From positions 9,375,130 through 9,439,129 of the forward strand of contig OZ024898.1 of the NCBI GenBank assembly GCA_964017195.1: a DNA stretch of 64,000 nucleotides. Reading direction: 5' to 3'. Source of the DNA: Siderastrea radians. Lineage: Eukaryota; Cnidaria; Anthozoa; Scleractinia; Rhizangiidae. Each line of letters starts with the position of its first letter. The first letter of the stretch is position 1. Positions 22,372-34,845 of this stretch are shown in pieces. The notes beneath the pieces are model-generated. The model searched no databases, was not told the origin of the DNA, and worked only from the letters and a program-made list of their open reading frames with translations. Position numbers and translations under genes: made by a program.

Positions 22372-25300
22372 TCGGACAGATATTCCAGGGCCATGTAAGC
22401 ACATATCGATCAAATTTATAGTGATTAACACATCATTGAATCAAGCGAACAGTTTTAAGTTTAAAAAAGTTGAAAACAAAACGAGAAATTGTCATCGTAC
22501 TAGCACTTTAAATTTCCATGTTATTTCTTCGTGTTCTGTTTCGGTAAGCATGACTAAAAAAACAATAATAATAAAATGAATTCAAAATTGGTTTGTATTT
22601 ATATTTATTTATTTACTTTTTTTGATTTCTCTCTTGATTAAAAATGGTGGTAAGTAACTTCTGAGGAAGCGAATACCTGCTGGCAGTTTAAACATGTCAG
22701 TGTTTAAGGACGGTGCCTCCTTTTGTTATTGCGCATACGTTCTGCGCATCTCGGGATATTCGGCTTTCTTCAGAAATTTGCCCACTAATACAACAATATT
22801 TTTGCGCGGTTCAAGTCTTTGTGGAAAAAGCAGCTCTTAGTAAGGGCTATCAGAATCCAAAAGGAAAATTGGGGGTAGCCACGCATTTTCAGAGATAATT
22901 GAGCTTAAACTTGGAAAGAAAATGCCATACATTCTTTGTATTTTAACGCTTTTTAGGAATTATGGTTGCTTAATTATCTCTGAAAAATGCATGGACACCC
23001 ACATTTTTCTTTGTGGATTCCAATTACCCTTGCTACGATCTACTTTTTCCCTATAGTCATAACATTTGCAAAAATACATCTGTATTAGGAGGCACTGTCC
23101 TTAATTAACACTTAACTTTAAAAAAAATGGCATTTTGCGTTGACATCAACGGCTTCTTATCTGAGTTATTCACTGTTGCTAAAAGGACCTAGCGAAACAA
23201 TTACTTAACACAGGCGCTTACCTACCTCTTAATAGAAGTCTGAAGAGACGAATTGTTTTATATAAAATTTTGGGGAAAAGTTGGGAAAATTAGCATGCAA
23301 AAGTCGAACTCCTTCCTAACTTTGATTAAAAAAAAAGTTTTAGCCGGTAAACTAATCTGGTTGACTAGCAAGAGTTCAGAAACGCACGGATACTATGACC
23401 AAAACATTAGTGAACTATTTGCTAAAAACTAAAACATTTTGTCTAAGCGCGAGAACTCGTAGGTCAACCATGTGAGAGAAAATTAGCTTTCACCGATTCC
23501 AAATGCCTTGAAACGTCAGCTGAATGATTAAACAAAACAGACTTCTATCGCTCAATGCGATTTACTTCTCTAAACTTTCTCCATTCCTTCAAGAGGACAA
23601 CGAATAGATTGGAAATGCTTAAACGATACGATAGCACTAATTATCGACAGCCACTAAAGTTTTTTCATCTTTGTAGGAAAAGTGTGCAGTCCGCTCTCTC
23701 TGGAAATCCTCTTTTGGGGCTGCAAGACGTAATGTACCGAATATGCTGGAAATGTATTACGTAAAAAGAAAAAAAAACACTATAATTTTGCAAGACTTCT
23801 ATGATCTAACGGTATCGTAAAGGATGATAATACTATTTGTTAACTTGAATCAAAGAAATGTTTTAAAACTTTTTAGGCTCCTCTCAGGCCAGGGATGTCA
23901 AGTGTACAGATATTTTTTTCACACCCGATGAGTGGCATCGCAAGAGGATTCTTCTTTCTTTGTTAGGTTCCGGAGCACAGTTTAAGAGCGAATGTTACCA
24001 ACGGTCAAACATTTGGTGGCAACAGGTCAAAAATCAATTCCGCTCATATTCTTATGTTAGGTAGACCTTAATGTGAAACAAATCACTGCACAGTTCGTTT
24101 GGCTGAATATCGATTTATTTTCAAGAAAATCGATATTAACGGAATTCGCTCAAAAGACTGCTTTTGAAGCTCAAAATTTAAGGCAAATCTCGAAGCTTCG
24201 CGTGACAAAATGAAGCATTCCAGAGCAATAAAAGTTAACCAAACTTGTAGAACGATGTTTAAATATATGTCAAAAGCAATTTCAGCAATTTCTGCTCATT
24301 TATTTACGAGCTCTAATTAAATTTATCCGACATACTTTTGACTAGATAAAAAGAATATCAAGTTTAACCCCTAAAAGAAGTATGCGGTACCGAACATAAT
24401 TCGTCAAGAATCTGGATTTCAAGAGGAGAAGGGATGTTCTTTTCCCTCCTAAAAGGATTTTTTGGGGAAATTTATTGACGCGATGTTGTAGAATTTTAAA
24501 GTTGGACAAAATGCGTTGATTGAAGCGATCAGAAAAGTAAGCCTAATTAACTCAGTGTACACATACACAAACAACTTCACGTTTACCGCAGGTTTTGATC
24601 AGCCAACAACCGATTTTAACACAAAATCCTCTAACCTTCATGTTACTGTATCACAGATACAGTAACATGTGGTAAAGTCGGTGGGATTATCAATTTCATA
24701 ACGCTCGACGATTGAAAACAACTGTGATAAATAATTTTAAAAAAGGAAAGGAAAATATTCGGACGTCCAGCTAGGCAACTCTTAACAACTTCAATGATAT
24801 TTAATTTGCATTTAACGGCCTTACTGCAGATAACGGTCGGCATGTTTAAAGTTAAAAACAACCTGATGATAAGACGTGCTAGTTTCACTTAGACAACAAA
24901 GTGAGTTTTGAAACTTCTGAAAGGTCAAATTAATGGATTGAGCCGATGATTTTAGGAAAGTTTGGGATTTTTAGGTGAAGAAAAACTGCTTCTTACTTAA
25001 TCTTTGTTGCTAAGGTGGCCAAACAAAAAATACCTTTCAAATATGCACACCTGTTAACAGACTTCCTTGGGGCTAAATCGTCAGTTTTGGGGTTGATATT
25101 TTTTGTTTCATGCAAGCGCCTGACTTTGTAAGCAATGAGGTGAAAGCATTGATAGCATGAAACGATAAAAAAACGGTAGAAAAAATCATCATCGATATTT
25201 GCTTCACCGTAATTAGTTATTTTGTTTTTGTTGAAAGATCCTCAATGCTTCATAACTAGCTGTTAGGACAAAACATCCTCAAACTTACGAATATTGTAAT

Positions 25301-25884
25301 GAATTGCATAGTAATGTTAACCTCTCATGATAATCATCGAAATACTGCACTTTAAGAGTAAAAATTGAGCAATAATAAGCTATCACTGATAGGAATGTTG
25401 GGTTAACATTACCAGGTTACCATTCAAAACTAATATAAATTTACTCAGTTGCAAGGTAGTATTGTTAATTCAAAACAAAGAACTGTTATTGGTATTATAG
25501 ACAGTATTGTTAATTCTTATACTACGAACCCTGCCGGTGTAAACTGACTAGCGTTTCTGTTAAGCGAAGAATTACGTTCTTGTTATTTATCTCGTAAGAA
25601 TGTTTTTTTTTATGTCAACGACAACGACATTGTTGCGTTTATAGAATTTTAAAGTTCGAATATTGAAAACTCTTATTTTTGCATATTTTGAATGAAACCC
25701 GGCTGTTGAAACTTCGTTTCCTTTAGGTCACCAACTTTTCGAGTAATCTCGCCGAAAACGCAAATACTGTTACTTGGTAAAACCATTGCCCCGTAATAAG
25801 GTAGGAGTTAAAACAAGAGGGGAAAAGACAAAAGAAAAACAAGCGAAAATCAAGATGTTAATAAAAAAAGAAAGTTAAGCTTAC

Positions 25885-25952
25885 CATTTTCACAAGCTGA
25901 GGCATATTTCAACAGCGTTGAGAAAAATACAATATCGAAGAAGAGAACCCAT
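25885..25952 (-). pseudogene. Frameshifted copy of the signal-peptide exon
   Basis: Same exon as 18,102-18,168, but 68 instead of 67 bases: one extra A in a homopolymer shifts the frame, so the reading MGSLLRYCIF ends at a stop within 21 codons, before the donor. It cannot supply a usable signal peptide to the downstream exons, unless the extra base is a sequencing error. Confidence 0.75.
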
Positions 25953-26350
25953 GTTTTCCTATCGATCACAGTTGCATTGAAAGAATGCAAATTGTTAGGT
26001 TGTCTGGAGAAACTAATTACCTGAACCACCAGTCACGACTTGATTGCAGTTTATTAAGTTCAGCCAATGGAAATACGTTTCGAGTAAGTTCACGTTTCAA
26101 ATTGCCAGCTGTCTCAAGCATTTTAAAGAGCTTATTTTATCACGCTCGTTATTGTTTTTTAAAAGCAATGGCTTTAATTCTCAATGACAGAAAGTCTAGT
26201 GATTTTCTCCAATGTGTAAGGTAAGCACCAACAAAAAAAAAGAACGAGGACTAAAATACTATTTGCTTTAAGGCTCTACTAAAACTACCAAGGTTTTCCT
26301 GATATGAAAAGTTACAGAAGCATTTAATCGCCAAAATCAGGTTACCAATT

Positions 26351-26630
26351 AAAAATAAAAATAAAATAAAAATAAATCACTTTATTTAGGTGTCAACGGT
26401 ATCTAGCAAAGAATGCTAATTGGGGACACCTCCAAGATCGAATTGGAATTTGGATGTGTTGGTTTTTGAGGAGAGGGGAAAACCGGAGCACCCGGAGAAA
26501 AACCTCTCGGAGCAAGGACGAGAACCAACAACAAACTCAACCCACATATGACACCGGGACCGGGAGTCGAATCCGGGCCACATTGGTGGGAGGCGAGCGC
26601 TCTCACCACTGCGCCATCCCTGCTCCCCAT
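26351..26630 (-). mobile_element. tRNA-derived SINE
   Basis: On the minus strand it starts GGGGAGCAGGGATGGCGCAG with Pol III box A (TGGCGCAGTGG, about 26,605-26,616) and box B (GGATTCGACTCCC, 26,562-26,574), and ends in an ATTTTTATTTT-type tail. Sequences with CGAGAGGTTTTTCTCCGGGT are widespread in cnidarian genomes. Insertion coincided with loss of about 18 bases relative to copy A. Confidence 0.85.
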
Positions 26631-28458
26631 ATTTTTCTTATGGTACCAGTAAAGAGAACATCTCTGCGCAGTAAGATGGTTCTGGGTGATCATTTCGTTA
26701 GTTATCATTGCCCGTATGGTTGTTGATGCATCAGTATTACAAAGAGAAATATTTTTCTGCGTCGTATTTTCAGTTGCATGTTGCAATAAAAGTACTGCTA
26801 CCGAGCCACATGACATAATTTAACTTGTCTTTACTTGAAAAACGAGCCTTTTATTTTGGATAATGTTTTTCACATACTTTAATTTGTGCAACTTTCGAGC
26901 TTTCCCTCCTTGTACGCTTGTTGTTCCGCTGTCCAAAAGTGGCATTGCCGGCGCACAAACAAGGACATTTGCCAAAGGAAATTTGTTCACTCATGTACAC
27001 GTTTAAATCATTTGTCATAGAAAATTTGCTCGTGTGGATGGGGCTTAAGCGAAAGGTTGATACGGCATCGTCGTGCGACATCTAAAACGTTAAGTGGGAA
27101 ACGCCCACCAAATGTGGATGAAAAGATGCAGGACAAAAGAAAAGATGCAGAACAGAAGCTGAGAGTAATCCGGGTGAGTAGAGGACGCAACGACAACTAG
27201 GCTCATACGTAGTCATGAATTCGTTAGGGGCAAGGCAACTGAGATTAATGGGAGTCAGCGGCGGAAAGAAGGTAAACAAACAAAAAAAAAATGTTGCAAG
27301 CGCAGAAACGAGAAGAGAGAGAGGTAGTGGAGGGATTTTGAGTTAAATTTCGGTTTACAAAAACGACGTTATTTGATCTCCCTCTTAGCTAGCCCTTTCG
27401 AAAATAAGAAGCAATAACGAGATAACCCCTTTTATTTTTTTCTGAAGCATTTTTCCGGTCCGGAATCCGGAATCCTTGAATTTGATTGGCTGTTGACGCG
27501 CGTTCCGCCGGTCCAGTTTTTTCCTATCCGGACCGGTTTTGTCATGGACCATTGAATGAAAGTTGAAAAACAACATACCTCGGTTGAACTCGAGAATTTT
27601 TTTATTTACGGCTCAAAGATGCGTCTTTTTTGGCAAGTCACAATGCTTGTGTGTGTTGTAAATGGAAAGTTCAACAAGGAGGGGAATTAAAGACCTTGAA
27701 ATACCTTCAAAAGGCAAGTACTCGTTTTAATTTTGTGTAGCTTAGCATGGCGGTTGGTGAGTTTGTTGTTGAATTCACCGACACAGCAGTTTTAGTTTTT
27801 AAATTGCGATCGCCACAATGCCTTTTGACTCCGATATTTACTTTAATGACTTCGTTTTTCAGTTTTTTCTCTCAAATTAACGAGGTTCGGTATATTTTCA
27901 TTCAAGAAATTGTGCAGGCTTAAACTGGAATTTTGCTTTTTCATCTGTCGTAAATGAAGATAAGCTTAAAAGCCAGCGCACCGTTCGCTTTGGTTAAAAC
28001 TGAGATCAAACCGAACGATTTCGCTAAATAATTAAATTGTTTATATCCAAAGAACCAGCACATACGTTTACAAGTATGAAGCAAAACATAAAAAGAAAGT
28101 AATTAGGCTAAACAGAAATGTTTTTCGAAGTATTATTCTCTTTCATTTTTTACGCAAGGGCAATTAAACCTGTCCTAACGATTGAGTCCTTTGTTTTTGT
28201 TTTTAGTAAGCTTAAGCTTAATTATAAGTATTTAATTGGGTTGTTTATCCCTATGCCGGGCAGGATTTTCCATGTGCGTGTCTGTTCTTGAAAAACAACG
28301 TTTTCCGTGTTAATACGATAGTTACTAGTCGAAAATCGAAGTGTTTATGATTACATTCGCTCCACGGTTTCCTGCCATCTGACTCAGTGAAACTTACGCG
28401 CGTTCTGACAACCTTTCAAGATTGATCTGCAAACTCGCAAATGTTGGGAAAAAAATAA

Positions 28459-28611
28459 ATATGTTATTTACCTGCCTAGGTCGGTCCGTATAGGGAAAAA
28501 CTGTGCCCTTGGTCTTGAGTACGGCCCTCGGCCTGCGGCCTCGGGCCGTACTCAAGACCGCGGGCACAGTTTTTCCCTATACGGACCTCCTGGCCGGTAA
28601 ATAACATATAT
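28459..28611. mobile_element. Palindromic MITE-like hairpin
   Basis: Long inverted repeat: outer arms TGTTATTTACC/GGTAAATAACA, inner arms GGTCCGTATAGGGAAAAACT and its complement, centre CGGCCTGCGGCCTCG. Arms of about 70 bases are nearly perfect. The centre matches the element at 9,754-9,859. Confidence 0.75.
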
Positions 28612-30595
28612 TTCTTAAGGGTACTGTAAACGATCACGGGTCAGATTTTTCAAAATTTTACTTTTTCGCTCTTTGGTTAGATGAGGTATTAAAGTTGAAA
28701 TTGCCAGAAAATTTTTCACAAAATCATTAAAAGAACGCGAGATATGCCAAAAAGAATGATTTGGAAGCCCAGTTATTGAATACCTAAAAGTGTCATGATC
28801 CAATAATTCCCGCTAGGCGTCCAGCGGCCTGCTGACATTTTTCGCGGGGAAGATTCAATCGGGATCTTGAATTACGGAAAATTTGCATAAGTGCATATTT
28901 TGTATGCGTCGCATTCCCAGTAGTTTGGCGAAATAGCGAGACAATGAAATGACGAAATAGTGAAATAAAAAAAAAAGAATTTGTCTAACGATGATAACGT
29001 CTTTTTCTACGGCACTCGGTATAATACGCAGACTGCAGTCGTAGGTGACACGCACTCGTCGTCGGTCTGCTGCAGAAAATAAACCGTGCTGTGGAAGGAT
29101 GTGTTCGTGCGTATAAAACCGAAATTACCCCGACTTTCAAGCCCTGAAGTCTCTCTCAACGAACGTGTTAATGTGTTTTAAGCTGGTTAATGGCCGTTAG
29201 AATTGTTAGCGCGCGTTAAGCAAGCTTTTTCGGGGCCAAAATTTCGGAATACTGTCAAGCTATGGAAACTGTCTCTTTACCAAAATAGAAAGTGTTACTT
29301 CTTTTAACCGAACTTTTGTAGTAATTCACATCAAAATCATTTATAAAAGTGTACATTGAAGAGCCTTGTTTTTTTCTGTTTTTCACCCAGCGAATTCAGT
29401 CTAATCGCTTGACGCATTGAAGATTTTAATTAGCGCTATTACGTGGACGTTCTTGATTATGCTCGCTTTTAAGCTGCGTTCTCTTGCCGATCCAAGAGAC
29501 CAAGTTTCTGGTGATTTAGTGTCATGATTAAAAAACCGAGTCCAAAAAAAAAAATTAATAATAAATATTGTGCTCTGGCTTTCCTCTTCCCGCGAATTTC
29601 ATAGACCGCTTCGTCGAGACACTTATTAGGGGGTTCCTACGTTGTGTTTTATTGGTCGGCACTGGCAACTGCTTTAATGAGGTGCGAAAAATGTCGAAAT
29701 CTTTCTGTGCCTAAATCTCGAGTTTTGATTTTTCGCGTATTCCCTCAATTCAATTTATCGGATTTGAACTAATCTTGGCCCGAGTGTTCGACACACTTCA
29801 ACGCACCAAAGTGTGCGAGGCTTTTGCGAAATTCCCAATATTTTTCTTGTAATGTCCCGGCGCGTGACGACCATCGAAAATATTTCAATTGTCTAACTTT
29901 ACAATAGATTTTCTCCGTAACCAATGAAAGTAACGAAAAAGCCTCACACACTTTGTTAGCCTATCATATCGTGATTGATATAGTGCAGTTTATTTGGATG
30001 TCCGCGATAACGCGAAGGCACATAATTCACTTTGGCGAACTCAGTCAGTTTTGCGTTTGGCGGCTTGCGTGCTCTTACATAAACAAGAAAGGTCTTAAAT
30101 AAGTACTATTTCGGATTCAGCATTTTATAAGCTTTACAGTGATATATAGTTTGCTAGGTTTTATTGAAAACCAACGCACGTAGAGAAGATTTCCCGGAAG
30201 ACACCCGCGAAGGTTTACAGTAACCTTAAACAGTTTTCTGTTGAATAAAAAACTGTGATTTCAAAACAATCACCAAAAAAGGAAATATTATAGTGGAGCT
30301 CGCGGAGCACCATTGATAAACAAATCTGGTAACCTATCGATCCGAGAAATTTTGGTTGTGACGTCAGCGTATGCCCGCCCGCCCGTCCGTCCGTACAGAC
30401 TCTGGGGAAGGGGGGGGGGGAGAGTCGCAAGATAACCCGACAGGGGGACGGGAAATCGCGCGGTGCATGCTTTTGGGCAGCCGGCATTTTTCTTGGCGGG
30501 AAATCACATGACCATCGTCGCTTTAGAGGAAGACGCTTATTTAGCAAAACAACTGTTCGCCAGTACTGAAGGTTTAGTATATGTAATCGCATGAG

Positions 30596-30618
30596 GCCGA
30601 GTAGAATTGAGGAAAAAT

Positions 30619-30661
<43 letters not shown>

Positions 30662-30735
30662 CGTAGCGACGAGGGAAATTTGTGAAAACTTTGAAAATAC
30701 AAGTGAAAATTTATCCTTAATTCTACGAGGACTCA
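30596..30735. mobile_element. Palindromic MITE-like hairpin
   Basis: Inverted repeat with arms containing TTTTCAAAGTTTTCACAAA and its complement around the centre GAGTCGCGTAGCGACGAGG. Outer arms are GAGTAGAATT / AATTCTACGAGG. Confidence 0.75.
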
Positions 30736-33319
30736 ATGCGATTTCTTGTTTATAACACAGAGGGCAAAATTTTCTGAAAACTTTTCATGCACATCAAAAC
30801 ACAATCCGCAGTCGGCCCTCAGAATAAACAATTCTCCACACAAGCAGTTTATTTAACTGCTGCTCAGCCTCCAAAACAAAAAAATAACTGTCTTTTATGC
30901 ATATGTTCACCTTTTGAGATAAATACAGTGCTAGTTCATTGACAAACTCACACTCAAAACTCAAGCTATTTAAGACTTCATTTTATTTTAAGACTTACCT
31001 GAGTTGCGAAGCGACCTCTCGCTCGCTGAATTAACCAAGGTTTTCGATAGTTTTAAAACAAATAACCATTTGTTGTTTCCCTTAAAACATTCAGGTTCAC
31101 CTTCTGGGATTTCTCTTCGAGCTATCACCCGATTTCCATACCATTCTTGCCAACCAATTCGGTTAAATTTAAACTCTGAAAAGATATTCTTGTGTTGAAC
31201 AACTCAAAATCCAATTCAAACTCTGCTTTTCGTTTCAAGACGCTTACAAAATGCAAATGGGGCGCTCTCGCGCTCAGCCAATCAAATGCGAGTATTTTTG
31301 GCCCTTGGCCAATCAGGAGTCAGTAATTTTGCCCTCGTTGGACAGAAAATTAAGAAAAAATGCCCTCTGTCTCAACAAATCAGCAATCAGTAATTTTGCC
31401 CTCTATGTTATAAACTTGGGGAAATACACCTAATATCTATGAATGGAAAGAAAAAGTTCAAAAGAATACTGGAGTGGTGGAAGGCGAAAAGTTCAAGTTA
31501 CGAAAGCTGCTTTTGTTTTCTCCCCGGTGGAGAGCTTGTCCTGTTCTGAAACACAACCGTTTTTAAAGGGTTAAGGTACACCATTTTGAGGATTACGGTC
31601 AAAGAAATTAAGCTTACTTTTGAAATGGAAATTTAATTTATGTCATTAGGAATGTGTCATTAACTACTTTATATTTATGTCTGCATTAACTTAAAAAAAA
31701 AAAGATTAGAAAACGCGCTCATAAGTCTTATATGAGACGGGACAGCTGTAATCTTGAATAACATGTTTGTTTGTTTTCAATCTCGATGGTCTCTAGTTAG
31801 GGAACGAAATATAAAAGCCCTTTAAGTAACTATAAGCTAAACAGTTTCCGGTTTAAAGCTATTTTATCCGATAAGCTTCAGAAAACAGTTCTTTGTGGCC
31901 GCTAAACTTTTCTTTGCGGCCGCTAAACTTACGAGACAGGTGCTTGCAAGCTGCCAAAATCCTTTCTTTCGGGTAATCTCAGTAAAATGCCACTGAAATG
32001 CCAGTATAAATTTTTGACCAGACTAATAGTCACAGTTCCAAATTTATTTAAGCTTAAGTTACTTGTTAACATCAGAACATGATGAAAACCCCAAACGATT
32101 ACCCATTTACTTCAGAGTAAGTTATATTTTGTTGTTGTGAATGAGCGCCATTTCAAGTTCATTCATGCGAACAGCCAATAATCCAAGAAGATTTGACAAG
32201 CCTTGAAAATTAAATGACAGGATATAGAAACATTGCAAACACTAAGCAAGACGGCTCGTGAGTAAAATTTGTGTTAATTTAGTTTGCTGGCCGAAAAAAT
32301 ATTAAATCAAGCGGTGCTCAGCCTCTTGAATGACCATGCGAGCTCGGATTCACAGATCAGATCCCCAGAACATTGGAGGACAATTCGGAACACTTTTGGG
32401 CTTTTTGAGAAACGTTTTTTGAAAGAGAACGAGCCAAAAAAGCCCCGAAATATATTTGGGACCGAAAGGGTTCAGGACTATTCTTGAGAAACGAACACCA
32501 GCTTATTCCTTGGGAGCTCCGCTTTTAGCCTTGGCTAAATTGATATATTATTCAGGTTATATTTCAGGTACTGTCATTTTCAAAAACGGCAGAATATCTG
32601 CTTATTTCCCTCATTGCTTTCTGCTAATGAGAGAATCAAGACCAGTCATGGCCGATCTCTTTTCCAGTACTTTTACATGGTAGTGTTTGTTGTGAAGGAT
32701 TTTGAAAACAAAATGAAATTTGGGATTTTTCTTGAATTTTGACTTTGGCCACTATTAGGAGTGAAAGGGTGACGTGTACTGTACAGTTTACACTTTGAAT
32801 GTGAAGATATTAGTCGCAAAGCAAGGGGAACACCAACCAAAACCGTAAGAAAAATAGTGATATCACTGAAAGCGTGAATTGGGCACAAGATAGGGTAAAA
32901 ATAATGTACGGGGGCATTTTGTTTACTTTCCGCGAGAATGAACACGATCGTGTCTGCTTTGTGCGTGCAGTTTGACATTGCAGAGGACCCATTGAATGTC
33001 GCAAAAATACTGGTCAAGGAATAGAGGAGCGGGGGGGGGGGGACATGGGGTGGGAATCGGGAAGAAAAGAGGGGATGAGGGAAAGAGCGTCTACGGGGAA
33101 ACAGGATTTTCAACGCGCTGGGAAAATCCGCGGACAACATTGGCTAATATGTCGCCATCGAAAAAAAAAGCAACGATGCGGGAACCAACAAAAAAGGGTG
33201 GGAACCGGGATTAAATGGTACAGGAAGTGGGAGGTTTGCACCCCCTGTCCTCCTTGAATAGTTCAAACGGAATAACTGCCAAGTAGTTTTAATTTTCGCC
33301 GGATATTTAGAGACTAATC

Positions 33320-33320
<1 letters not shown>

Positions 33321-33403
<83 letters not shown>
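33321..33403. repeat. (AAT)n microsatellite
   Basis: About 27 AAT trinucleotides with one interruption (AAC). The poly-L frame over it is an artefact. Confidence 0.95.
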
Positions 33404-33984
33404 TGACTCTAAAGTAAGAGCCAAGTTGAACAGCATATAATGACAATCACCACAATGAGCTATACTACTCAGTTAATGACCAAACAAGAGGATTTCATCT
33501 ACGAACGTTTATTTAGAATCACCCTGTAAAGCACATTAATGTCACGAAATAGTACCAGTCAAAAACTTTCATTTGAATAGTCTCTAAAGCATTTCATCTA
33601 CAGACTCAAAAATTAGAACCATCTTGTTCAGCATAATTGAAACAGGAACACCTGCTCAATACCTTTTCATTTGAACGGTTACATGAACCGGTCGAGTTTG
33701 CCTCTGGCTAAAACAACTATTTAAGGAAAACTAAATTCACATTTTACTTCTCCATTTATATTAAAAACTGGTCAACTCCTAATTTTTCCTAACAAAGTTT
33801 ACACTTTGCCCTACGGACAACTAAGGAGAATAACGAAAACCATCATTAGACTGTTGTCCCGTTACATCGAAAATCTCGAGGAACTAACATTACAAGAGCT
33901 GAACAGCAAGCAGTTAGCATAAGTTTGATACGACACCGTCCTGCAAGTTTTAGAACTTTAAGAGAGCAACGCTCGCCAAATTTG

Positions 33985-34845
33985 AGCTGTTCAGTCAAGT
34001 TCTTCATCAACCTCTAAAATCGGTGAAAGGCAACTCTTCTGAAAACTCACTCCAGCTTGTCGGGTGCTCCCGGACAATCTTTCATCCTGATATTGGATGG
34101 CATGTGTTGCTGCGGGTTTTGAACGGGAGTCTTCCGTGGCGAGGTTAGCGCCGATTCGCCGGTACATTTTTCATTGCGATCACTTCGCTAGAGATGTTGA
34201 TAGAGTTTTCAAAAAGTCCAGTACGCCTCAACAAATTCTTCAGCCCGGTTCGGAAATCTCTTTTTAATTTTGCGGATGGAATATATGATCGGGTTATATA
34301 TTGAGCTGGCCGTGAAGATACAAGTCTTGATCAAAACTACCTCGGCGGAAACTTTGATGCTTTCGACGAACTGGCGAAGAATACCAACAATGTATATGGG
34401 AAGAAAACATACCACGAACGCGCTTTTCGTTCTTTCATTCTCTTTGTCATCTGCTCGTTGCTGGCTTTCGGAACCTGCAAGGCTTCCTATTTGAAATTGT
34501 AAAGCTTCAATCTGACTTTTTGGCGGTTTTGAAGACCGACCAGTTAAGGAACAAGATTACCAGAATGGAAGGACAAACGACACGATGGACACGAGGATCG
34601 CGTTCCGTCCGCTTGAACCATGCTGCACCCTCCATCCTTGTTCGCAGCCGAAAACGTCTGGATTGTAATCGTACCTTCCAATGGAAAATGGAATGGGAAT
34701 TGTCCAAATAAGAACTATAAACACCACTCTGGATTTGGTAATTGTGCCCGTGTATGTCAAAGGTTACTTGACTATCGCACTGTATCGTTCGTAGGAGACT
34801 GCTACCAGGTGAAGAACCGTGTTGAGGAAAAAATATCTCGCAAAT
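33985..34845 (-). pseudogene. GPCR pseudogene, C-terminal part (TM3 end to tail)
   Basis: Minus-strand remnants in shifted frames: TYTGTITKSRVVFIVLIW (TM4), YDYNPDVFGCEQGW (extracellular loop 2), AEVVLIKTCIFTASSIYNPI (TM7). Several indels and stops separate them. Homology stops at about 34,845 in the TM3 region (TATCTCGCAAA). The matching N-terminal part lies 2.6 kb away at 37,430-37,637, so an insertion with a small deletion probably split one gene. Confidence 0.85.

Larger units (their letters stand above)
22372..27117. repeat. Segmental duplication, copy B
   Basis: Partner of 10,505-19,445. It lacks the 3.2-kb and Penelope insertions, lacks about 170 bases near 23,126, has a different block at about 23,983-24,668, and carries a SINE at 26,351-26,630. 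Its last shared bases are GCCCACCAAATGTGG, after which the GPCR found beside copy A is missing. Confidence 0.85.
27118..33984. other. Long intergenic region, no supported gene
   Basis: About 6.9 kb of AT-rich DNA without an open frame that resembles a protein family. It contains palindromic elements at 28,459-28,611 and 30,596-30,735, a poly-G tract at about 30,410-30,421, a G-rich block at 33,030-33,240 (related to 39,190-39,510) and an (AAT)n microsatellite at 33,321-33,403. Confidence 0.55.

Noticed and set aside
26403..26816. 137-codon minus-strand frame across the SINE
   Set aside because: Joins the SINE to duplicated non-coding flank; not a gene.
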